From a bacterium (lineage in GTDB: Bacteria; Eremiobacterota; Eremiobacteria; Baltobacterales; Baltobacteraceae), in NCBI GenBank assembly GCA_021782295.1, contig JAJXVC010000022.1:1-13935 (forward strand): DNA of 13,935 nucleotides, given 5' to 3'. Below the pieces are notes generated by a model that made no database searches, was not told the DNA's origin, and saw only the letters and a list, made by a program, of their open reading frames with translations. Made by a program: the position numbers and the translations under genes. Below, piece after piece: positions 8,506 through 13,935 of this stretch; position 1 is the stretch's first letter; each line of letters starts with the position of its first letter.

Positions 8506-9079
8506 CTCGCGAAATCGAGGCATGCGAAAAACGTAGCGCGAGCGTATCGAATTTCAGACCGAGTAGTTCGGCAAAGAGTGCGTGCAACGTCCCGGCGTGA
8601 GCGACGACGAGAATGCGACGACGGTCGTATGGAGCGAGTTCTTGCAACCATGCACGAACCCGTCGGCGCACATCGGCAAAATTCTCGCCGTCTCGCGGTT
8701 GATATTCGCGCGCGGAGGTAACCTGCGTCCCGCTATCGCCGGGAAACGCTGCAGTAATCTCCGCCCACGTCTTCCCCTCCCAAGCGCCGAAATCAAACTC
8801 CCTGAGTCGCGCGTCGAGCGTGAACGGGATCGTGCGCCCTGCAAGAATCGCCCTCGCCGTCGATGCGGCACGCGCGAGATCGCTCGAGTAGGCGGCGTCC
8901 AGCGGGAGATCCGCTAACGCCTCGGCGACGGCATGCGCCTGCGCCTCTCCGTCGGGAGAGAGCGGAATATCGCTGCGCCCCTGAAAACGCCCCGAGCTGT
9001 TCCAGTCGGTGAGTCCGTGCCGGACCAGCAAGAGTTCCACGGCGCCCCCATGCTCGCTGCAGCATTGCCCTTCCTGCAT
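8384..9079 (-). CDS. Histidine phosphatase (phosphoglycerate mutase/CobC-like)
   Basis: A cytosolic phosphatase of the branch using a phospho-histidine intermediate. Numbering from the ATG at 9079, the nucleophile is H21 in LLLVRHGLTDWN, followed by RFQGRSDIPLS, SDLARA (R70), the acid E94 in LREFDFGAWEG, GENFADVRRR, and the second His H161 in VAHAGTLHAL. The substrate cannot be read. Being next to a cobalamin-binding-family gene makes alpha-ribazole phosphatase (CobC) one option; 3-phosphoglycerate mutase or a broad sugar phosphatase are others. The ATG has GGAG about 10 bases upstream; a GTG at V14, just before ELLLVRHG, is an alternative start. The last 20 or so residues after SLDETAHL look non-conserved and are encoded over the opposite gene's C-terminus. 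This is the only - strand gene inside a long + run. Confidence 0.88.
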   Translation of the reverse strand: MQEGQCCSEHGGAVELLLVRHGLTDWNSSGRFQGRSDIPLSPDGEAQAHAVAEALADLPLDAAYSSDLARAASTARAILAGRTIPFTLDARLREFDFGAWEGKTWAEITAAFPGDSGTQVTSAREYQPRDGENFADVRRRVRAWLQELAPYDRRRILVVAHAGTLHALFAELLGLKFDTLALRFSHASISRVSSSEDGWQVLSLDETAHLQSPRAHPITSPSLRADARPAD

Positions 9080-9096
9080 GTCGAACGGACTCCGCC

Positions 9097-9993
9097 ATGG
9101 CTGAAGAATCGACTGCGACGCGCGAGCAACGCGTCGACGTTCGGAAGATGTACAAACTCTTTATCAACGGCGCATTCGTTCGCTCGGAGTCCGGACGTAG
9201 TACACCACTCTGGGATGGGCGCGCCTTTCTCGCAAATATCGCACAGGCATCGCGCAAAGATCTCCGCGACGCAGTCACTGCAGCACGTGCCGCTCAGAGC
9301 CGCTGGTGGGCACAGGATCCGCAGTTGCGCGGATTGATGCTCTATCGCCTCGGTGAGATGCTCGAAGCGCGACGCTCGGAGTATATCGCTCTTTTAACAG
9401 AAGGAAACGGCAACGATCTCCGCAGCGCGCGCGAGGAGATCGACGTCGCAATCGATCGCGTCATTTGGTATGCCGGCTGGTGCGACAAATACTCCGCCTT
9501 GCTCTCGTCGAGAAACCCCGTCGCAGGTCCGCATTTCAACTGCTCGACACCCGAGCCGATGGGCGTCGTCGGCATTCTCGCACCGCAAGCACCGCTCTTC
9601 CTCGGCACGATCACCAGCCTTCTTCCTCCGCTCGTCGCCGGAAACGCGACGATACTCCTTGCCTCCGAGCGCGATCCGCGCCCGGCAATTGCGCTCGCCG
9701 AGGCGATCGCACTCTCAGATATCCCGTCGGGAGTCGTCAACGTCCTCACCGGCTTTCGCAACGAGATCGCTCCGGCGATGGCAAAACATGACGGGATCGA
9801 AGCGATTGCGTGCTGCCGCGAAGATCTCGCAGCATGGGGGGAGATCGAGCGCGAATCCGCCGCATCGATCAAGCGCATTCGCCCCTTCGAACTCGAGCGC
9901 GCCGTCGATTATATGCACGATCGCGCGCAATCGCTCGACGGGATCGCCGACTTTTGCGAAATAAAAACGATCTGGCATCCGGTCGGGTTCTAG
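9097..9993 (+). CDS. Catalytically dead ALDH, like the second domain of ALDH16
   Basis: An ALDH-fold protein of 298 residues that lacks the catalytic half. The N-terminal part is typical (KLFINGAFVRSESGR, WYAGWCDK at 124-131). The equivalent of PWNFP is PQAPL (163-167) with no Asn, the cofactor Lys is lost (LLASERD), FTGSTEVG is gone, and there is neither a catalytic Cys nor the Glu. It ends in an EIKTIWHPVGF tail after about 290 residues, which resembles the end of the truncated second domain in human ALDH16A1 (KALWLPMGD). It is therefore read as a whole gene for a structural partner, not debris: the frame is intact and the next gene starts 8 bp later. The expected partner is the catalytic ALDH at 1687-3120. 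The start at 9097 leaves 17 bp to the divergent phosphatase; an ATG at 9148 is less likely because it removes the conserved VRK stretch. Confidence 0.82.
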   Translation: MAEESTATREQRVDVRKMYKLFINGAFVRSESGRSTPLWDGRAFLANIAQASRKDLRDAVTAARAAQSRWWAQDPQLRGLMLYRLGEMLEARRSEYIALLTEGNGNDLRSAREEIDVAIDRVIWYAGWCDKYSALLSSRNPVAGPHFNCSTPEPMGVVGILAPQAPLFLGTITSLLPPLVAGNATILLASERDPRPAIALAEAIALSDIPSGVVNVLTGFRNEIAPAMAKHDGIEAIACCREDLAAWGEIERESAASIKRIRPFELERAVDYMHDRAQSLDGIADFCEIKTIWHPVGF

Positions 9994-10001
9994 GCGCAAC
10001 G

Positions 10002-10664
10002 ATGGAGTGGAGCGAGAGCGAGCGACGATTGCGAGCCGAAATCGTCGATTGCGGGCGGCGGCTCTGGCTACGAGGGCTCGTTACCGGCAGCAGCGGCAAT
10101 ATCAGCGCGCGCATGGAGGGCGGCGATCTTTTGGTGACGCCGTCGGGTCACTCGCTCGAACGGCTCGAGGAAAGCGATCTCGTTCGCGTTGACGGCAACG
10201 GCGCACCGCGCGGGTCGGAGGGACGACCGAGCAGCGAACTTCCGCTCCATCTCGCAGCCTATCGCCTGCGACCCGACGCGGCATATCTCGTGCACACCCA
10301 TCCCACGGCCTGCGTGACCTGGAGCCTCTGCGGTCGACTCTTCCCGCGCACGACGGTCGGCGCAACGGAGAGTCTCGGGGCGGTCGGCTGGGTGCCGTAC
10401 GCCCCCGCCGGTAGTCGTCTGCTCGCCGAATCCGGGGCCGAGATCTTCGCCCGCGGCGTCGACACGATCCTGATGGAGCGCCACGGGCTCTCGACGCTCG
10501 CCGCTACGTTAGAACGCGCATTCATCCTCACCGACCTCGCCGAAGAGAGCGCGCGCATCGCGCTTGGATCGGCCCGTTTCCCGAACGCCGACCCCTGCGA
10601 GCAAGGTAAGCCGATCCTCGAGGATGAAGGGAACTCCATGCCGCCGTATCGCGCGATCTTCTAA
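10002..10664 (+). CDS. Class II aldolase/adducin-family protein (fuculose-phosphate aldolase type)
   Basis: A zinc-dependent aldolase of 220 residues, the usual family size. Visible: GLVTGSSGNISAR (25-37), VTPSG (45-49), SSELPLH with catalytic E79, zinc ligands H98 and H100 in VHTHP, and H161 in ERHGLS. Relatives act on L-fuculose-1-phosphate, L-ribulose-5-phosphate (an epimerase), 5-deoxyribulose-1-phosphate, or, as MtnB, dehydrate methylthioribulose-1-phosphate; the sequence does not decide between these. The ATG at 10002 is chosen because the preceding 64 codons of the open frame (from 9810) overlap the ALDH gene and show no family similarity. It lies 8 bp after the ALDH-like gene and 8 bp before the EAL gene, so the three are probably one operon. 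An aldehyde-releasing role would fit the two ALDH genes; this is inference. Confidence 0.88.
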   Translation: MEWSESERRLRAEIVDCGRRLWLRGLVTGSSGNISARMEGGDLLVTPSGHSLERLEESDLVRVDGNGAPRGSEGRPSSELPLHLAAYRLRPDAAYLVHTHPTACVTWSLCGRLFPRTTVGATESLGAVGWVPYAPAGSRLLAESGAEIFARGVDTILMERHGLSTLAATLERAFILTDLAEESARIALGSARFPNADPCEQGKPILEDEGNSMPPYRAIF

Positions 10665-10672
10665 CGCAACGA

Positions 10673-11476
10673 ATGCATCCACGCCGATATTCGACGGGGC
10701 AACGCCTCGCACGAGCGCTGGATTTCGGCGAATTCTGCCTTCATTATCAGCCCGTCGTCGATCTACGAAACGATCGTATCGTGGGCGTCGAAGCGCTCTG
10801 TCGCTGGCCGCAGTCAGAGAACGTTATCGGGCTTCCCGACGCGTTCATTCCGCAAGCGGAGGCCTCGGGTGTCATCATCGAACTCGGGGAATGGGTTTTT
10901 CGCACCGCGACCGAGCAAGTGCACCGATGGGAAACGCAATACGACATCAGACTCGATATTGCAGTCAATCTCAGCAGCCGTCAATTTCTCCACCTTCAAC
11001 TCGTCGCCGCAATCGAAGATGCACTCCGTAAGGCGTCGCTGGCGCCGGAACGCTTGGAATTCGAAATCACCGAATCGGTAGCGATGCATAACGCCGAAGA
11101 TTCGGTCGGTATCATGCGTCAGCTCAAACAGCTCGGCGTCTCGCTTGCCCTCGATGATTTCGGCACAGGCTACTCATCGCTCTCATATCTCAAGCGCTTT
11201 CCAATCGACAAGATCAAGATCGACAAGAGCTTCGTTCACGATATTCCAAACGATGCGAACGACCTTGCAATCGTCACGGCGATCATCGCCATGGGGCACG
11301 CGCTCGGGCTGCAAGTTCAGGCCGAGGGCGTTGAAACCAAAGCGCAAGCCGATTTTCTCCGCGATTGCGGATGCGAACTCGCGCAAGGTTTTCTCTACGG
11401 CCGCGCCCTACCGGCCACTGATTTTGCCGAGGCCTTCGACCCGAATCTCGGGGTTATGAGATCGCTGAGCGCGTAA
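10673..11476 (+). CDS. Stand-alone EAL-domain c-di-GMP phosphodiesterase
   Basis: A 267-residue protein that is almost only an EAL domain, expected to hydrolyse c-di-GMP to pGpG. All active-site residues are there: E40 (EALCRW), N99 (NLSSRQF), E131 (EITES), D161/D162 (DDFGTGYSS), K182 (KIKIDKS), E218 and E221 (AEGVE), and Q238 (AQGFLYG). There is no sensor, GGDEF or membrane part; only about 12 residues precede the domain, so input must come from expression level or a partner. It is clearly related to, but diverged from, the EAL domain of the 966-residue protein in this window (roughly 45% identical by eye), so it is not a recent copy. It starts 8 bp after the aldolase gene. Its last 23 bp overlap the end of the convergent thyX gene. 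Confidence 0.94.
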   Translation: MHPRRYSTGQRLARALDFGEFCLHYQPVVDLRNDRIVGVEALCRWPQSENVIGLPDAFIPQAEASGVIIELGEWVFRTATEQVHRWETQYDIRLDIAVNLSSRQFLHLQLVAAIEDALRKASLAPERLEFEITESVAMHNAEDSVGIMRQLKQLGVSLALDDFGTGYSSLSYLKRFPIDKIKIDKSFVHDIPNDANDLAIVTAIIAMGHALGLQVQAEGVETKAQADFLRDCGCELAQGFLYGRALPATDFAEAFDPNLGVMRSLSA

Positions 11477-12272
11477 GCGACGCGAGCAACTCTACCTCCG
11501 CACGCATCTGCCGCCACCCGCGGAAATTCGCGTGCGCCCCAATCGCCGGCGTCGCTACGTGTTCGAACGGGCTGAGGTGATGTTGTTCCATTAGCCGCTC
11601 GCAGAGATCGAGATCCTTCGTGCGATCCCTCGACCCATCGTGCGTGAGATACGAGACCCGCGCGCAGCGAGCAGCGCTCACCCGCTTACGGAGCTCGATA
11701 TCGAGATCGTACTCGTCCTCTTGCAGCAACGGCGTGTGCCATTCATTTTCGCCGAGCGCGGTCGGCACGTGGCTCTCGTACGCCGCTCGCATATTGATGG
11801 CGATTTCGCGAATCTCGGGTTGCGCTTGCGGCGTACAGCGGAGCGCAAAAAAATTCGCCCACTCCGTCGCAGTCACGATGACCGTATGCCAGAGAAACGG
11901 CTCGAGCAATCGATTCAGGACCTGCTTGTGTACCTGTAACGTCTGCAACTCGCGCACCGCTTCGACCGCTTCGTCGCGCGCGTGCAACCACGCCCGTTCG
12001 GCGATACGGATTGCCTCCATATCGAGCAACGATGCCGCCGCCATCCCGGGCTGATTCCTTCCCCATTCCAACGGCAAAACCGGGTCGGTCAGGACGCGTT
12101 CGATCAGCTTCGAGGTAGGAATCGCTCGCGAACTCGCGCTGTTCCTGGAGAATTGCCGATGCGTATTAAACTCCGCCAGCACGAAGCGGGGAAAGCAGAC
12201 CTCCATCGTGGTCACGCGTTCCCCGGTCGGTGCGACCGAATCGAGAAGGATCTTTGCGCTATATCCTGCCAA
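11454..12272 (-). CDS. thyX: Flavin-dependent thymidylate synthase (ThyX family, variant motif)
   Basis: Makes dTMP from dUMP using methylene-tetrahydrofolate, FAD and NAD(P)H. The ThyX signature RHRxxSxNxxSxR appears at 37-49 as THRQFSRNSASSR, so every fixed position fits except the first Arg, which is Thr. HLSPFEH (232-238) and NFRGWRQMR (249-257) are the other family blocks. At 272 residues it is longer than many ThyX proteins (about 220-250). The Thr form belongs, as I recall, to a subfamily seen in phages and some bacteria. It begins with TTG at 12272, 4 bp after the ftsZ stop; the GGGGG at the end of ftsZ could serve as its ribosome site, so it is likely translated from the ftsAZ message. 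No ATG or GTG alternative is visible nearby. Family is secure; activity with the altered Arg is inferred. Confidence 0.88.
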   Translation of the reverse strand: MAGYSAKILLDSVAPTGERVTTMEVCFPRFVLAEFNTHRQFSRNSASSRAIPTSKLIERVLTDPVLPLEWGRNQPGMAAASLLDMEAIRIAERAWLHARDEAVEAVRELQTLQVHKQVLNRLLEPFLWHTVIVTATEWANFFALRCTPQAQPEIREIAINMRAAYESHVPTALGENEWHTPLLQEDEYDLDIELRKRVSAARCARVSYLTHDGSRDRTKDLDLCERLMEQHHLSPFEHVATPAIGAHANFRGWRQMRAEVELLASLTRSAIS

Positions 12273-12276
12273 GACG

Positions 12277-13347
12277 TTAGCCCCCGCGATAGCGGAGGAA
12301 GGCGGGAACTTCGATATCGTCCATATTGACCGGCGCGACCGTCTCGATCCGCGTACTTTCGAAACCGAACCCGGTCGACTCGGTACGCCGGATCGGTCCG
12401 AATCCCGCCGCGAGTACGGTCACGCGAACGCGCCCTTGCAGAGCCGGGTCGAGGCTCGCACCGAAGATGATCTGCGCGTCGGGATCGACGCTGCGGCTAA
12501 TCATTTCAGCGGCTTCGTTGACCTCGTACATCGAGAGATCGCTGCCGCCGGTGATATTGAGAATAACGCCGCGCGCTCCATCGATCGTTGTGTCGAGCAG
12601 CGGCGAGGCGATCGCCTTCTGTGCGGCATCGGCGGCGCGGTGCTCCCCGGTTCCTTCGCCGATTCCCATCATCGCCGTTCCGGCATCGGTCATCACCGCT
12701 TTGACGTCGGCGAAATCGAGATTGATGAGCCCGGGTTGCGTGATAAGATCGCTGATCCCGGCGATACCTTGCCGTAAGACATCGTCGGCGAAACTGAAGG
12801 CTTCGTTCAACGGCGTCTTCTTCTCGATGACCTGGAAGATGCGTTCGTTGGGAATCGTGATCAGCGTGTCGACCTTCGATTCGAGCTGAGCGATACCGCG
12901 TTCGGCGGCCTCCATGCGCTTGCGACCTTCAAAAGCGAAGGGCTTCGTCACCACCGCGATCGTCAACGCTCCCGATTCACGTGCGAGTTCGGCGAGAACC
13001 GGCGCCGCGCCGGTGCCCGTTCCGCCACCCATTCCCGCCGCGATGAAGACGAGATCTGCGCCGTCGACGATCATCGCGAGATCCTCGCGCGATTCTTCGG
13101 CGGCATCGCGACCGAGCGTCGGATTCGCACCCGCGCCGAGTCCGCGCGACATTCCCGTACCGATCTGCACGGTGTTCTCGGTCAACGAATTGCGCAATGC
13201 TTGAACGTCGGAATTGACGGCGAAGAAATCTACGCCCGTCAAACCCGCTTCGATCATGCGATTGATCGCGTTACATCCGCCCCCGCCGACGCCGATAACG
13301 CGAATCGTCGCGGCGTGCTCGGGGACATAGCGTTTTGCTTCAGCCAT
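12277..13347 (-). CDS. ftsZ: Cell division protein FtsZ
   Basis: The tubulin-like GTPase that forms the division ring. Seen in 356 residues: GVGGGGCNAINRM (19-31), the tubulin signature GGGTGTG (107-113), PFAFEGRKR (136-144), the T7 catalytic loop NLDFADVKAVM (209-219) with D211 and D214, and the C-terminal peptide DDIEVPAFLRYRGG that binds FtsA and other partners. The unstructured linker between the core (ending about 321) and this peptide is only some 20 residues, shorter than the roughly 50 in B. subtilis or E. coli. The ATG at 13347 is chosen for its strong ribosome site; a GTG at 13380 would add 11 residues but overlaps the ftsA stop and lacks such support. It lies 23 bp after ftsA and 4 bp before thyX. 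Confidence 0.98.
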   Translation of the reverse strand: MAEAKRYVPEHAATIRVIGVGGGGCNAINRMIEAGLTGVDFFAVNSDVQALRNSLTENTVQIGTGMSRGLGAGANPTLGRDAAEESREDLAMIVDGADLVFIAAGMGGGTGTGAAPVLAELARESGALTIAVVTKPFAFEGRKRMEAAERGIAQLESKVDTLITIPNERIFQVIEKKTPLNEAFSFADDVLRQGIAGISDLITQPGLINLDFADVKAVMTDAGTAMMGIGEGTGEHRAADAAQKAIASPLLDTTIDGARGVILNITGGSDLSMYEVNEAAEMISRSVDPDAQIIFGASLDPALQGRVRVTVLAAGFGPIRRTESTGFGFESTRIETVAPVNMDDIEVPAFLRYRGG

Positions 13348-13352
13348 CGTTT

Positions 13353-13357
13353 CCTCC
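13353..13357 (-). promoter_or_regulatory. Shine-Dalgarno site of ftsZ
   Basis: On the - strand GGAGG is followed by AAACG and then ATG (13347-13345), a 5-bp spacing. It is the clearest ribosome site in the window and decides the ftsZ start over the upstream GTG at 13380. Confidence 0.85.
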
Positions 13358-13370
13358 GTATGAAAGAGAT

Positions 13371-13935
13371 CTAGTTCCACAGCGCCGCGAGCCAGCCGCG
13401 TAGCCGAGTCATGAGCGATCCGTTCCGCGCCGATTCGACACCGGCAAGCTCGCTCTTGCGCGCGAAGAGTACGAGTCCGATCGCCGTCGCATATTGCGGA
13501 AAAGCCAAGGCGTCGATCGTTCCGGCGAGATTTGCCGGAACGCCGATGCGTACCGGCGCCTCGAATGTTTTTTCTGCGAGTGCCTCGAGCCCAGGCAACG
13601 ATGCGCCGCCTCCCGTGAGCACAACCTCGCCGATGACGAGGTCGCGCGGCACGTTCTCGATCACCTTCGCGCGCGCCATCCGCAGCGTCTCAAGAACGCG
13701 TGGGACGACGATCGAGTGGAGTTCCTGCGTGTTCGCCTCGCGCTGCGAACGCCCGTCAAGCGACTGCACCGAGAACGTGCGCGCCGCGCCGCCCTGTTCG
13801 TCGCCGATACCGAAACGATGCTTGACCTCCTGTGCCTGGGCAAGCGAGGTCTTGAGCCCAAGCGAAATGTCGTTGGTCAGGATCTGCCCCCCGACCGGGA
13901 TCGTCGCGGTATAGATCGCGCTCCCACCGGTGAAG
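13371..13935 (-). CDS. ftsA: Cell division protein FtsA, C-terminal part (5' end outside window)
   Basis: The actin-like ATPase that ties the FtsZ ring to the membrane. The frame is open to the right edge, giving about 187 of roughly 400 residues; the GTG at 13769 is an internal Val, not a start. The first visible stretch, GGSAIYTATIPVGG then ILTNDISLGL, is the actin-fold phosphate-2 region typical of FtsA. VVLTGGGASLPGL is the adenosine-binding motif. The protein ends in a basic-hydrophobic segment, LMTRLRGWLAALW, that fits the amphipathic membrane-targeting helix of FtsA. MreB and DnaK-type proteins are excluded by this tail and by the ftsZ neighbour. Together with ftsZ it forms the usual end of a division-cell-wall cluster. 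Confidence 0.95.
   Translation of the reverse strand, partial: FTGGSAIYTATIPVGGQILTNDISLGLKTSLAQAQEVKHRFGIGDEQGGAARTFSVQSLDGRSQREANTQELHSIVVPRVLETLRMARAKVIENVPRDLVIGEVVLTGGGASLPGLEALAEKTFEAPVRIGVPANLAGTIDALAFPQYATAIGLVLFARKSELAGVESARNGSLMTRLRGWLAALWN

Noticed and set aside
9097..9993. ALDH-like gene as a truncated pseudogene
   Set aside because: The frame is intact, the end matches the natural end of ALDH16 domain 2, and the next gene follows after 8 bp; no ALDH C-terminal remnant is found downstream.
9810..10001. Upstream start for the class II aldolase
   Set aside because: The 64 extra residues are Arg-rich, lie over the end of the ALDH-like gene and lack family similarity; the ATG at 10002 gives the usual length.
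953..12615. GCGATCGC octamer (as in the cyanobacterial HIP1 repeat), seen at 953, 1828, 9703 and 12608
   Set aside because: Only four copies, all inside genes and explained by frequent GCG, ATC and CGC-type codons; not enough to call a repeat family.
13348..13380. GTG at 13380 as ftsZ start
   Set aside because: It overlaps the ftsA stop, and the ATG at 13347 has GGAGG at 5 bp and a family-like N-terminus.

Overview
This is a GC-rich, tightly packed bacterial window with twelve protein-coding genes and no RNA genes, mobile elements or CRISPR. FtsA and FtsZ side by side mark it as bacterial and argue against Actinobacteria, which usually lack FtsA. GTG and TTG starts are used, and the longest gap between genes is about 107 bp. 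The gene mix (animal-type deoxyribose-phosphate aldolase, Thermus/Rickettsia-type isocitrate dehydrogenase, ALDH16-like aldehyde dehydrogenase, flavin-dependent thymidylate synthase, large PAS/GGDEF/EAL proteins) suggests a little-studied, probably soil or environmental lineage. Eremiobacterota/WPS-2 is a guess only.

Left part (1-6027, + strand): the 3' end of 4-hydroxyphenylpyruvate dioxygenase, deoC, a full-length ALDH of the ALDH16 catalytic-domain type, and a 966-residue PAS-PAS-PAS-GAF-GGDEF-EAL protein. Gaps are 0, 13 and 6 bp, so they look like one operon. The GGDEF domain keeps its name motif but has lost a metal-binding Asp and the inhibitory site, so the protein is probably a c-di-GMP phosphodiesterase.

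Middle part (6135-11476): after a 107-bp gap containing a perfect 7-bp hairpin come isocitrate dehydrogenase and, 1 bp later, a signal-less BtuF-like cobalamin-binding-family protein. Its 3' end overlaps a histidine phosphatase on the - strand by 122 bp. Only 17 bp from that phosphatase's start, a second + run begins: a 298-residue catalytically dead ALDH that matches the truncated second domain of ALDH16, a class II (fuculose-phosphate type) aldolase, and a stand-alone EAL phosphodiesterase, spaced 8 bp apart.

Right part (- strand, 13935-11454): ftsA (5' end outside the window), ftsZ with a very good Shine-Dalgarno site, and a thyX-type thymidylate synthase starting at TTG 4 bp after ftsZ. 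thyX converges on the EAL gene with a 23-bp overlap.

The most interesting reading is that the two halves of an ALDH16 enzyme, two aldolases that can both release small aldehydes, and two c-di-GMP phosphodiesterases are interleaved in one locus. This could be an aldehyde/deoxysugar-phosphate salvage module tied to c-di-GMP turnover; that link is inference from gene order and protein families, not shown by the sequence.
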